Assembly: GCA_018821785.1 (NCBI GenBank)
Contig: JAHJLI010000314.1
Span: 1 to 37,225, forward strand
Length of the DNA stretch: 37,225 nucleotides
Direction of reading: 5' to 3'
DNA from: Pseudomonadota bacterium
Lineage (GTDB): Bacteria > Desulfobacterota > Desulfobulbia > Desulfobulbales > Desulfocapsaceae
The position numbers were made by a program, and so were the translations under genes. Shown here piece by piece: positions 17,323-25,517 of the stretch. Below the pieces are notes generated by a model, which saw only the letters and a program-made list of their open reading frames with translations, had not been told where the DNA came from and ran no database searches. Each line of letters starts with the position of its first letter. Positions within the stretch are counted from its first letter, which is position 1.

Positions 17323-18588
17323 ATGAAGGCACCGAAAAACAGAAGAGTCTTTGTTGTCGGCTATGACACCGCCACCGCTCTCGGCAACGACTTTGCCACA
17401 ACATGGCAGGGTGCGGTAGACGGTCTGGCCGGTTTTCGCAGGCTCACCCGCTGTCAATCGACAAGCCGCAGCAATGTGGTTGGTGAAATTCCCGACTGGG
17501 ATCCTAATCAATTTCCGTATGTTGACCGCAAGGAGGCCTCTCTCTGGAACGCCTCGTATGTGTTTCTCACTATGGAGGTTTGCCGGAGGGCCCTACTCCA
17601 TGCACGACTTGAGATGAATGCAGAGACCGGACCGAGAACCGGCTGCCTTATCGGCTCTGCCCTGAACGGCACCGATTCATACCGGATCGCCATGGACAAC
17701 TATGTCAATAATGGCCCTTTAAAAGTCAGTCCCTATCTCTTGCCCAATGTCTGTGCCAACCTGCCCGCCGGGAAAGCGGGTATGCTCATGGGATTCACCG
17801 GCCCTATCTTTTCACCCCAGGGTGCCTGCGCCTCAGGAAATCATGCCATTGCTATCGGCTCTCGAATGATTCGTGACGGGGATTGCGATTTTGTCCTTGC
17901 CGGCGGTGTTGAGACATGTCTTGTCCCGGAAATAATCCAAGGCTTTTCCAACATGCTGGCAACCATCAAAGTTGGCCCAAAAGACCGGGCTGCAGAAGAT
18001 CCAACCCAGGCCTCTCGTCCCTTTAGCCTTGACCGCAAGGGATTTGTACTTGCCGAAGGTGCTGGGGTTTTGGTACTCGCCGCCGATGATGCGGTCCGCT
18101 CGCTTGGTCTCACCCCAAAGGCCGAAATTTCCGGTATCGGTTGGAACTCGGATGCCCACCATTTCACTCGACCGAACTCGACGACCATTATTCGTGCCAT
18201 CCATGATGCCATAGCTGATGCGGAGATAACTCCTGCCGACATCGGTGCCGTCAATGCCCATGGTACCTCAACCCCAACAGGGGACAGTGCGGAAGTACTC
18301 TGCCTGCGGTCGATTTTCGCCAATCACTTGTCAAAGATACCTGTGTCGGCCAACAAATCTCAGGTCGGCCACTCTCTTGGTGCCTCCGCCGGCATAGAAG
18401 CTGCTCTGGCGATTGAAGCCATGCGACAGGGAATAGTGCTGCCGACGGTCAACCATATCCCCGACCCCGAATTCGCCGACCTCGATGTGGTCCCGAATGC
18501 AGCCCGCAAGCATGCCCACGAATTTGTCCTTTCCAACTCCTTCGGTTTTGGTGGGACCAATTGCTGTATTGTTTTTCGAGGAATATAA
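17323..18588 (+). CDS. Beta-ketoacyl-ACP synthase (KS-4)
   Basis: This 421-residue FabF-type enzyme has Cys169 in PQGACASGNH, His313 in NAHGTSTPTGD and His350 in QVGHSLG. Its C-terminal NSFGFGGTN is canonical. It resembles KS-3 in architecture (shared VVGYD start, RPFSLDRKGFV, WNSDAHHF) and is probably its paralog. The stop overlaps the next start by one base, so the thioesterase is coupled to it. It probably extends the polyene chain, alone or paired with KS-3. Confidence 0.92.
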   Translation: MKAPKNRRVFVVGYDTATALGNDFATTWQGAVDGLAGFRRLTRCQSTSRSNVVGEIPDWDPNQFPYVDRKEASLWNASYVFLTMEVCRRALLHARLEMNAETGPRTGCLIGSALNGTDSYRIAMDNYVNNGPLKVSPYLLPNVCANLPAGKAGMLMGFTGPIFSPQGACASGNHAIAIGSRMIRDGDCDFVLAGGVETCLVPEIIQGFSNMLATIKVGPKDRAAEDPTQASRPFSLDRKGFVLAEGAGVLVLAADDAVRSLGLTPKAEISGIGWNSDAHHFTRPNSTTIIRAIHDAIADAEITPADIGAVNAHGTSTPTGDSAEVLCLRSIFANHLSKIPVSANKSQVGHSLGASAGIEAALAIEAMRQGIVLPTVNHIPDPEFADLDVVPNAARKHAHEFVLSNSFGFGGTNCCIVFRGI

Positions 18589-19067
18589 TGCGACCACGAC
18601 CCTTTATCCCGGAAATCCTCGACAAACCCTGCTATGTCCGAGACGCGGGCAGCGGCAAGGTCTGGCATCGCTGCGAACTGCGTACACTGTACGTCGATAC
18701 TGATCGTTCCCAGGTTGTTTATCATGCCAACTATCTGAAATACTTTGAGTTCGGCAGAGCGTCGCTGATGCGGGAAGCGGCCTATCCCTATAAAATGATA
18801 GAGGAAAGCGGCTACATCTATCCAATCATCAAGACTGAACTCAATTATTATTCACCGCTTTTCTATGATGATTTGATGTACATCCATACCCGACCCGGCA
18901 AAATCGAGCTGGTCAAACTGCAATTTGATTACCTGATAACCAAGGCCGACGGCGGAGAAATCTGCTGCACCGGCTTCACCAGGCACTGCGCCGTGAACGG
19001 TAAAAGCATCCCGGTTGAAATTGACGAAAAAACTATCAACCTCTGGAATGAGTTTCCTCATTCATGA
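18588..19067 (+). CDS. 4HBT-type acyl thioesterase (hotdog fold)
   Basis: This 159-residue protein has the hotdog thioesterase signature YVDTDRSQVVYHANYLKYFEFGR, with the likely catalytic Asp39 and conserved His46 and Tyr49 (residues 35-57). The family hydrolyses acyl-CoA or acyl-ACP; members in aryl polyene clusters release the chain from the carrier. ATG 18588 is preferred over an upstream TTG at 18561 inside KS-4. It overlaps the following gene by ATGA. Release of a free acid here would supply the FakA-FakB-like protein, which is inference. Confidence 0.87.
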   Translation: MRPRPFIPEILDKPCYVRDAGSGKVWHRCELRTLYVDTDRSQVVYHANYLKYFEFGRASLMREAAYPYKMIEESGYIYPIIKTELNYYSPLFYDDLMYIHTRPGKIELVKLQFDYLITKADGGEICCTGFTRHCAVNGKSIPVEIDEKTINLWNEFPHS

Positions 19068-19894
19068 GCGACAAGCGTATCCCTTGCACCATTACCGTTC
19101 AGCCCTGGTTCCAAGATCACTCTGTCGGCGGGAAAATCGTCCTCCCAGCGGTTGAAACCATGCTTTTGCTGGCTTCCAGGTGTCTTACGGTGCATCCTGA
19201 AATAGATATCAGGGTCATGGAAAATGTTCGCTTTGGTAAATTTCTTGAGATTCCCGCTACTGTTGCAACGGTGGCAGCTCTCATAGAGTGTGCACCAGCA
19301 TCCGATGGGCGCATACAGGCAAAACTTCTCAGCCATATGCAATTGGGGACAATGGCCAGAATCAAGGAGCATGGCGAAATATTTTTTCCCCTGGCAGGAA
19401 CGAACGAAAAGTCGCATGCCGACATTGACCCGACACCGCTGACCGGCAGCACCACACGGAAGATAGACGTAAAACAACTCTATCGCAACCTGGTCCCCTT
19501 TGGCAGACTCTATCAGACCCTGCAGGAAACCCTTTACCTCTCGGACAGGCAGGCCTGGGGAAAGTTACAAGCCCCAGAACTGCCGCTCGTGTATTCTGCC
19601 CAGGCTGCCATTGGGTCGCCTTTTCCCCTCGACGGGGCAATGCACGCAGCCTGCGTCTTGGGCCAAGATTTTGTTGATTTTCCGCCCTTTCCGGTGGGTT
19701 TTGACAGACGGATAATTTTCCGCCCCACCCAGCCCGGTCTTAGGTACCTTACAAAAGTAACCATGACTTCGCTGACCCGTGATGAACTGAATTTTGATGT
19801 AACTATTTTTAACAATGATGGGCATCTTTACGAAACTGTCACCGGATTGCGCATGCGAGACGTGCGCAAAGCGATAAAGAATCAATCAGGGTAA
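19064..19894 (+). CDS. Stand-alone PKS-type dehydratase-like double-hotdog protein
   Basis: This 276-residue protein begins with WFQDHSVGGKIVLPA (His19), matching the N-terminal half-site HxxxGxxxxP of modular polyketide synthase dehydratase domains. A second half-site FPLDGAMHAA carries Asp190, the expected 171 residues later. Such domains are normally embedded in large PKSs; here one is a free-standing protein between thioesterase and ACP-4. It could dehydrate longer 3-hydroxyacyl chains or create a specific double-bond geometry. The fold call rests on both half-sites; the activity is inferred. Confidence 0.72.
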   Translation: MSDKRIPCTITVQPWFQDHSVGGKIVLPAVETMLLLASRCLTVHPEIDIRVMENVRFGKFLEIPATVATVAALIECAPASDGRIQAKLLSHMQLGTMARIKEHGEIFFPLAGTNEKSHADIDPTPLTGSTTRKIDVKQLYRNLVPFGRLYQTLQETLYLSDRQAWGKLQAPELPLVYSAQAAIGSPFPLDGAMHAACVLGQDFVDFPPFPVGFDRRIIFRPTQPGLRYLTKVTMTSLTRDELNFDVTIFNNDGHLYETVTGLRMRDVRKAIKNQSG

Positions 19895-19986
19895 TTGATT
19901 GGTTGAAATGCAAACTAAATACCAATTCTAATAATTCGTCTCTAAAAAACCTGTTGTTAGAATATCATTATGTTATTGAAACTTCT

Positions 19987-20253
19987 ATGGAACCTTTTGA
20001 AAGAGAACTCTTGGAACTCATTTGTACAACATGCAACCTGCAGGATGTCGAATTAGACAAAATTCATGTAAATGATCCTCTGATTGGCCCCGATTCTCCT
20101 CTCGGAACCGATTCTCTCGATGCCCTGGAAATTGCTGTTACCATACAGCAGAAATATGGCGTGCGAATGAATTCCGAAGATACCAGCAGAGTCGTTTTGC
20201 AGTCCTTGGCAACTCTTGCCGAGTATATAAAGAAGAAGAGACCGGAATTATAA
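19987..20253 (+). CDS. Acyl carrier protein (ACP-4)
   Basis: This 88-residue ACP has the attachment motif GTDSLDALEI with Ser43. The frame is open upstream to a TTG at 19903, but that adds 28 residues lacking ACP character, so ATG 19987 is preferred. It is the last carrier protein of the cluster and lies upstream of the ammonia-lyase, so it may accept the aryl starter from the AMP-forming ligase; that pairing is a guess. Its base composition is more AT-rich at the 5' end than neighbouring genes. Confidence 0.88.
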   Translation: MEPFERELLELICTTCNLQDVELDKIHVNDPLIGPDSPLGTDSLDALEIAVTIQQKYGVRMNSEDTSRVVLQSLATLAEYIKKKRPEL

Positions 20254-20326
20254 TCGTTATTCGTCCGCTCCTCTTAAATACACCACAATGGGCTCAATTG
20301 GTTTTTTGCTCATTTTATCAACAAAG

Positions 20327-20341
20327 CTTGGGAACCGTTAA
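20327..20341 (+). repeat. 15-nt repeat copy 2, before the ammonia-lyase
   Basis: CTTGGGAACCGTTAA matches 13 of 15 bases with the copy at 1984-1998 and ends 6 nt before the ammonia-lyase ATG, so it occupies the ribosome-binding region. A nearby imperfect hairpin, AATGGGC (20287-20293) with GCTCATT (20308-20314), precedes it. Confidence 0.4.
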
Positions 20342-20347
20342 AATACT

Positions 20348-21934
20348 ATGAGTACTCCACAAATTATCACCCTTAGCGGAAACGACCTCTCATATAAAGA
20401 CATCGTGGCAATCGGCATAGGCGACAAAAAGGTTGCTCTTGACAAGGAGTCCATAGAACGATGCAAGGCCTCCAGAGCTTTTCTTGAAAAAGCTCTGCAG
20501 GACAAAAAGATTATTTACGGCGTCAACACCTCCTATGGTCCGATGTGCAATAAAATTGTCAATGACCGCGATATTGAGACGCTGCAAAAAAACCTTATTA
20601 TCAGTCATGCGGCAGGACTTGGAGAGCCAATTCTCCCAAGCATTGCGCTTGGGATACTTGCCGTTCGCCTCAACACCTTGGCAAAGGGCTACTCCGGAGT
20701 TCGTATAGAACTGCTGCTACTTATGCGTGATTTGATTAACGCCGGATTGGCACCGTATATTCCGGAGTGCGGCAGCGTCGGCGCCTCGGGCGACCTTATC
20801 CATCTCGCCCATATGTCCCTTGCCATAATCGGCCGAGGAAAGGTTTTTTTATGCAAAGAACTCATGGAGGCCGAAGAAGCCTATGAAAAAACCGGTCTTA
20901 CTCCGCTTATTCTCAGTTACAAGGAAGGTCTGGCCCTCATGAACGGAACGGCGGCAATGACTGCCATCGCCGCCTTTGTCCTTTTTGGTGCTGAGAAATT
21001 ATATAATATTGCCTGCGTCAACGCAGCCTTTGCAGTCGAAATATTTGGTGGGATTGATGATGCCTTTGACGCTGATCTGCATACAGTAAAGCCGCATCCC
21101 GGCCAGATTCGTGTCGCCCAAACCATCAAGAAACTGTACCAAGGTACCGGCAACATTACTTACCGGGATCAATTACATGACAAGATCAGAAGCCAGAATA
21201 ATGGCGATACGCCGGTTTTTGAGACAAATATCAATGTCCAGGATGTCTATTCTATCCGCTGCACCCCGCAAATCCTTGCCCCCGTCCGTGAAACCATAGA
21301 CTATGTCATCACCACTGTGGAAACGGAAGCCAATTCTTCCAACGATAATCCCATTATTATCCCTGAGAAAAATAAGATTATCCACGGCGGCAATTTCCAC
21401 GGACAAAGCATCAGTTTTGCCATGGACATCCTTTGTATTGCTATTTCAACACTCTGCAATCTTTCCGAGAGAAGACTGAACAAACTTCTCGATAAAAATC
21501 TCAATGAAGGCTTGCCAGAACATCTCATCCCCGGCGAAATCGGCCTCACTATGGGCTTTATGGGTGCTCAGTATCTGGCCACCTCCTCGACAGCCGAGAA
21601 CAGAGGACTTGCAGCGCCGATGAGTGTCAATTCCATCTCCTGTAATGCCTCAAACCAGGATGTCGTCAGTATGGGTACCGTTGCGGCAAGAAAGGCTTTT
21701 CGCCTGGTCAGCAATGCTAAACATGTCTTGACTCTGGAAACTTTAGCCGACCTCCAGGCCCTGTCTTTTCGTAATGCCGACAAACTTGGCCATGCAACCG
21801 GTAAAATCCATGCTCTGCTGGCAAAAGAATTCCAAGTGTATGACGATTCACGAATCTTCCATGAGGATCTTGTTAAGTTTCGCAAACTGCTCTTTTCCAC
21901 TCAGATATTTACCGACCTAACTGATTATTTTTAG
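20348..21934 (+). CDS. MIO-type aromatic amino acid ammonia-lyase
   Basis: This 528-residue enzyme belongs to the histidine/phenylalanine/tyrosine ammonia-lyase family. The Ala146-Ser147-Gly148 triad in GSVGASGDL forms the MIO electrophile, and Tyr57 lies in YGVNTSYG. The selectivity-loop position reads Ser86-His87, as in histidine lyases. However, the later loop is NQDVVSMG (436-443) rather than the NQEDHVS of histidine lyases, lacking their acidic histidine-binding residue. The context (ligase, KS, ACP) also argues for an aromatic substrate, giving cinnamate or coumarate as polyene starter. Tyrosine versus phenylalanine, or an aminomutase activity, cannot be settled by eye. It stands as its own unit between two repeats. 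Confidence 0.88.
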   Translation: MSTPQIITLSGNDLSYKDIVAIGIGDKKVALDKESIERCKASRAFLEKALQDKKIIYGVNTSYGPMCNKIVNDRDIETLQKNLIISHAAGLGEPILPSIALGILAVRLNTLAKGYSGVRIELLLLMRDLINAGLAPYIPECGSVGASGDLIHLAHMSLAIIGRGKVFLCKELMEAEEAYEKTGLTPLILSYKEGLALMNGTAAMTAIAAFVLFGAEKLYNIACVNAAFAVEIFGGIDDAFDADLHTVKPHPGQIRVAQTIKKLYQGTGNITYRDQLHDKIRSQNNGDTPVFETNINVQDVYSIRCTPQILAPVRETIDYVITTVETEANSSNDNPIIIPEKNKIIHGGNFHGQSISFAMDILCIAISTLCNLSERRLNKLLDKNLNEGLPEHLIPGEIGLTMGFMGAQYLATSSTAENRGLAAPMSVNSISCNASNQDVVSMGTVAARKAFRLVSNAKHVLTLETLADLQALSFRNADKLGHATGKIHALLAKEFQVYDDSRIFHEDLVKFRKLLFSTQIFTDLTDYF

Positions 21935-21940
21935 TACCCT

Positions 21941-21992
21941 GGAAATTCGTTTGTTGTTTTTTATAAACGAATTTCGTGAAGGTATTTATCCC
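21941..21992 (+). repeat. Inverted-repeat element, copy B
   Basis: AAATTCGTTT (21943-21952) pairs perfectly with AAACGAATTT (21965-21974) around a 12-nt T-rich loop. The conserved tail GTGAAGGTATTTATCCC follows. Copies A (2214-2264) and C (29822-29862) share the arrangement. It lies just after the ammonia-lyase stop and 41 nt before the next start. No T-run follows the stem, so it is not a standard terminator. Confidence 0.65.
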
Positions 21993-22033
21993 GTTTACCG
22001 GGGTTCACAATAATTGATAAAAAAAGGTAGAAA

Positions 22034-23368
22034 ATGACTGCTCGCTGTCTCCTTGTTTCTGCCAACCGGATGGTGTCACCTTACCCGGTGTATCCGATCG
22101 GTATAGCGTATATCATGGGTGCACTGCAAGGTTATGGTCATAGGGCGGATCATGTTGATATCCTTGCATCCGGAGGATATTCGGCTCTTCTGAAAAAGCT
22201 GGGGGATACGCACTATGATATTATCGGCATCTCCATTAGAAACATAGATACTGTGGACAGCGCCTCCCCCCAGGAGATGCTGACTGACATTACTGAAGCA
22301 ATTCAACACATACGACAACACACCAAGGCACCAATTGTCCTCGGTGGACCCGGATTTTCCATCATGCCGGAGCAACTTCTCGACTATTGCAAAGGCGATT
22401 ACGGCATAGTGGGAGAAGGTGAAGAGGCGTTTCCGCAGCTGATTGACAGGATCATGTCAGGGGAACACCCTGAACAAAAGCTGTTCTCCAAGAGTCTTAC
22501 AAGCTTTCCAGAATGCCAGCCGTCCTACTCTCATGAAGTAACTCCCTATTATGTTGCCCACGGTGGCATGCTGAACGTGCAAACAAAGCGCGGCTGCAAT
22601 TATGGCTGTGCTTATTGTTCATACCCAACCATAGAAGGGCAAAAACTGCGGTACCGCGATACAGCCGAGGTTGTGAGTGAGATCGAACGTCTTTGCCGGG
22701 AATTCGGCGCCCGTTATATTTTTTTTACCGATGCTGTGTTCAATGATCCCCATGATCACTATCTGCAGATTGCCGAAGAACTTATCCGGAAAGAAAACAC
22801 AACCCCTTGGTGTGCATTCTTTCGCCCACAAAACCTCACAAAAGATACTCTTCGTTTGCTGAAGAGAAGCGGAATGGTTGCCATGGAGCTTGGTACAGAC
22901 GCCTCAACCAACACCACGCTGACAGCGCTTAATAAAGGTTTCACTTTTGATGAGGTACTTGCAGTCAATGAAGCAATTGTTGCTGAATCTCTTGCCTGCG
23001 CCCATTTTCTCATGTTTGGTGGCCCCGGTGAAACCCGGGATACTGTTCTGCAAGGAATTAGAAATCTTAAGAAACTACGTAGATCTGTGGTCTTCGCTTA
23101 TATCGGCATTCGTATACTGCCCGGCACTAAGGTCCATAAACGTGCCTTTGTGGAACAATTGATCGCCGATGATACAGATCTCGTTATGCCAATTTTCTAC
23201 TATTCTCCAATGGTGGACAGGGATTTCATTGAAAGCCGGCTGCTTTCGGCATTTCACGGGAGAAAAGATCGAATCTTCCCTGTGGCAAAAAGCGAGCATT
23301 TGATCCCCCTCCTCCATAAAATGGGACATATGGGCCCATTGTGGGATCTATTGATTGATAAAACTTAA
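22034..23368 (+). CDS. B12-binding-type radical-SAM protein (rSAM-5)
   Basis: This 444-residue protein has an N-terminal B12-binding-like Rossmann region (YPIGIAYIMGAL, IIGISIRN, IVLGGPGFSIMPE, GIVGEGEEAF) over about residues 1-140. A radical-SAM core follows with Cys188, Cys192 and Cys195 in CNYGCAYC. The layout matches class B radical-SAM proteins associated with lipid biosynthesis. No DxHxxG motif is present. An AAGG-containing leader precedes the ATG, and the stop overlaps the next gene by one base. It differs from rSAM-1 enough to be an independent member. Methylation or C-C bond formation on the lipid is possible but unproven. Confidence 0.85.
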   Translation: MTARCLLVSANRMVSPYPVYPIGIAYIMGALQGYGHRADHVDILASGGYSALLKKLGDTHYDIIGISIRNIDTVDSASPQEMLTDITEAIQHIRQHTKAPIVLGGPGFSIMPEQLLDYCKGDYGIVGEGEEAFPQLIDRIMSGEHPEQKLFSKSLTSFPECQPSYSHEVTPYYVAHGGMLNVQTKRGCNYGCAYCSYPTIEGQKLRYRDTAEVVSEIERLCREFGARYIFFTDAVFNDPHDHYLQIAEELIRKENTTPWCAFFRPQNLTKDTLRLLKRSGMVAMELGTDASTNTTLTALNKGFTFDEVLAVNEAIVAESLACAHFLMFGGPGETRDTVLQGIRNLKKLRRSVVFAYIGIRILPGTKVHKRAFVEQLIADDTDLVMPIFYYSPMVDRDFIESRLLSAFHGRKDRIFPVAKSEHLIPLLHKMGHMGPLWDLLIDKT

Positions 23369-24543
23369 TGACAATGACCGGCAATCTTAAAATTCTCATT
23401 GTTATGCCTGTATTCAATGACGGCAATACACTTCGTTCTGTTGCGCAATCAGCCATTGCCACAGGCTATGATCTGCTTGTAGTTGACGATGGCAGTGTCG
23501 ACCATTGCATCCAGTCCGTGGCCGATTTGCAATGCCGCACCATGCGGTTGCTGAAACACGTAGGCAAGGGAGCAGCGCTGCTTCAAGGGGCTGCAGAAGC
23601 TGCAAAACATGGCTACGACACCATTGTCTCAATCGATGGTGATGGTCTTCATAACCCGACTGATATCGATCTGCTGGTGGCAAAAGCTCAGGTCGCCGAA
23701 AACCCTTGCATGATCATTGGTGCACGACAAGGGATCCGGGATTCCAACCATTTCATCAAATCATCTGCAAATTTCTGGGTTCGACTTGCTTGCGGACTTG
23801 AAATACCTGACGCCGAAAGCAATTTTCGACTCTATCCCGTAAAGGAGCTGCTTGCCCAGAACCTCAACCGAAGCCATTATGGTTTTGAAATTGAGACAAT
23901 AGTAAAGCTCGCCTGGTCGGGAATCCAGGTTAGCTCAGTTCCTGTAACAGGATGCAACGCACCTGCGGCAAGTGAAATCAGCCTTTATAATACAATTCGA
24001 AAAACCCTGAGCCTGACATTATTACACAGCCGACTAGTGGCAAGACGATTGTCACCTTGGCCGCACAAAAAGCTCACAGAGGATGAACCCTTCCCGGAAA
24101 AGGTCTACAAATCGATATCTAAAAACCCTCTGAAGGTGCTTAAGGAGATCTGTAGAGAACATACCTCGCCTTTGTGGCTGGCAACGGCCGTATGGCTCGG
24201 TATTTTTATGGGAGCATTGCCTCTTTTGGCAATACATACCATTGCCATCATCTATGTCGCCCACAGGCTCCACATGAACAAGGTCGCAGCGGTAGCCGCA
24301 AGCCAGTTCTGCATGCCTCCTGTTGTTCCGGTATTATGTATACAGATGGGGTATTATTTGCGGAATGGTGAACTGCTGGTTGACTTTTCCTGGCAGCCAT
24401 GGCTGCTTGGGATTCATGAACGCCTTTGGGAGTGGTTCATCGGTTCGTTGTTGGTTGGCCCCCTCCTTGGTCTCATCGGCGCAGGCATAATGTATTTTGT
24501 GGCTAGTCATGTACAGAAAGGAAAATTAAAAAATATCGATTAA
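23368..24543 (+). CDS. Family 2 glycosyltransferase with C-terminal DUF2062-type membrane domain
   Basis: Residues 1-240 of this 391-residue protein are a GT2 domain (VMPVFNDGNT, VVDDGS, the metal-binding DGDGLHNP) clearly related to GT2-1. The DSQSGFR motif of GT2-1 is DAESNFR here. Residues 250-385 contain several hydrophobic segments (TAVWLGIFMGALPLLAIHT, a PPVVPVL loop, LLVGPLLGLIGAGIMYF) in the DUF2062 pattern, so the enzyme should be inner-membrane bound. It closes the biosynthetic cluster and is translationally coupled to rSAM-5. It probably adds a sugar to the lipid product. Confidence 0.85.
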   Translation: MTMTGNLKILIVMPVFNDGNTLRSVAQSAIATGYDLLVVDDGSVDHCIQSVADLQCRTMRLLKHVGKGAALLQGAAEAAKHGYDTIVSIDGDGLHNPTDIDLLVAKAQVAENPCMIIGARQGIRDSNHFIKSSANFWVRLACGLEIPDAESNFRLYPVKELLAQNLNRSHYGFEIETIVKLAWSGIQVSSVPVTGCNAPAASEISLYNTIRKTLSLTLLHSRLVARRLSPWPHKKLTEDEPFPEKVYKSISKNPLKVLKEICREHTSPLWLATAVWLGIFMGALPLLAIHTIAIIYVAHRLHMNKVAAVAASQFCMPPVVPVLCIQMGYYLRNGELLVDFSWQPWLLGIHERLWEWFIGSLLVGPLLGLIGAGIMYFVASHVQKGKLKNID

Positions 24544-24599
24544 GAGACTCTGATCGGTACACGCAGTCCGCCTCAGAAAATTGCAATCTTCACCAATCG

Positions 24600-24692
24600 T
24601 TATGCCTTGGGACAATCAGAGCAGCGCTTCCCCTTCTTTTTTTTAAATTTTTCACAACACTCTTTTTTTTCTTTCTTCTTCTTCTTTCCCAT
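24600..24692 (-). CDS. 30-residue Lys/Cys-rich small protein
   Basis: An ATG at 24692 opens 30 codons to a TAA at 24600-24602. A strong AAGGAG lies 7 nt upstream of the start. The product begins with a run of lysines (MGKKKKKEKKE), then a Cys-Cys pair, a second lysine-rich stretch and a C-terminal RCSDCPKA motif. Four cysteines could bind a metal, and the net charge is strongly positive. Similar tiny proteins are, to my recollection, common and unstudied in deltaproteobacteria. It follows the ParA gene on the same strand by 72 nt and may be in its operon. Positive charge near a polyphosphate locus is suggestive only. Confidence 0.72.
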   Translation of the reverse strand: MGKKKKKEKKECCEKFKKKKGKRCSDCPKA

Positions 24693-24764
24693 CAACCTTC
24701 TCCTTGGCTTTTTCTAGACTTATCCAGATTTTCGGCAATCTTAAAAAACATGTGAAAGCCCAGA

Positions 24765-25517
24765 TCATTTTTTGATTTTGGCCTTTTTCTCGATATCGCT
24801 CCAGATCGTCCGATAGGCGATCGACGCCTGATCCTTACCTGCATAGGTCAATACCGGTGCCCGATGAACTCCCATTTTTTCGACATCGGTGGAAAAAGGT
24901 ATATAGTCTTCTAGTAAGCTTTTATATTCCTTTTGCAAGGCGACCATCGTTTCTCGATGGAGTTTTTTGCTCTGCTGCACCATTGAGAAAAATGGCAGAA
25001 TTTTTTTAACCTGGTAGTTGTTGTCCTTGAAAAATGTGTGCAACTGCGCCAGAGTGCGCACCGAAAGGGTGCTAGGTATAACCGGAACAACGATTTTATC
25101 GGCAGCCTTGAAGACATTTTCCGAGAGCAGAGAGATGTTCGGCGGACAATCGAGAATAATAACCTGGTAGTCACTGTCCACCGCCTTCAATGCCTTCTTT
25201 AGCCGCGACCGCTTGTTTTTCATCCGTGACAGGAAAATATCAAAATCGCGGTAAGTCAGATTGGCTGGCAGCAAATCAAGCTTCTCGTAATCACTGGCCC
25301 GAATTGCTGAAACAAGCTTGCCGACATCATCAAAAAACGTGTTATGAGGTAATTTTTTTGACGGCTTGACGCGGAAATAGAACCCAGAAGCACCCTGTGG
25401 ATCAAGGTCGCACAACAGGGTCCGATAGCCACTCATGGCGCTGATATAGGCCAGATTGACGGAAGTTGCCGTTTTTCCTACCCCGCCCTTGTTACTGTAA
25501 CAGGCTATTATCTTCAT
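24765..25517 (-). CDS. ParA/Soj-family ATPase
   Basis: This 250-residue ParA-type protein has the deviant Walker A motif KGGVGKT at residues 10-16, DLDPQG as the Walker A' region and VIILDCPP as Walker B. Such ATPases dimerise on ATP, bind nucleoid DNA and position plasmids, chromosomes or protein cargos. No parB gene or parS-like repeats are visible. Its start lies inside the 3' end of the CHAD gene (26-nt overlap), so the two are co-translated. The likely cargo is a CHAD-bound polyphosphate granule, which is inference. C-terminal lysines may aid DNA binding. Confidence 0.9.
   Translation of the reverse strand: MKIIACYSNKGGVGKTATSVNLAYISAMSGYRTLLCDLDPQGASGFYFRVKPSKKLPHNTFFDDVGKLVSAIRASDYEKLDLLPANLTYRDFDIFLSRMKNKRSRLKKALKAVDSDYQVIILDCPPNISLLSENVFKAADKIVVPVIPSTLSVRTLAQLHTFFKDNNYQVKKILPFFSMVQQSKKLHRETMVALQKEYKSLLEDYIPFSTDVEKMGVHRAPVLTYAGKDQASIAYRTIWSDIEKKAKIKK

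Noticed and set aside
17323..18588. KS-4 as a classical chain-length factor
   Set aside because: Its active-site Cys169 is retained; chain-length factors replace it.
20348..21934. HutH histidine degradation gene
   Set aside because: No hutU, hutI or hutG nearby, and the NQED motif of histidine lyases is replaced by NQD.
21941..21992. Copy B as the terminator of the ammonia-lyase gene
   Set aside because: No T-run follows the stem, and related copies occur upstream of genes with no terminating role.
1..24543. Ladderane-type cluster
   Set aside because: KS/ACP plus radical-SAM genes recall anammox ladderane candidates, but no desaturase-like (CrtI) gene is seen, while the ammonia-lyase, ligase and GT2/LpxL genes fit aryl polyenes better.
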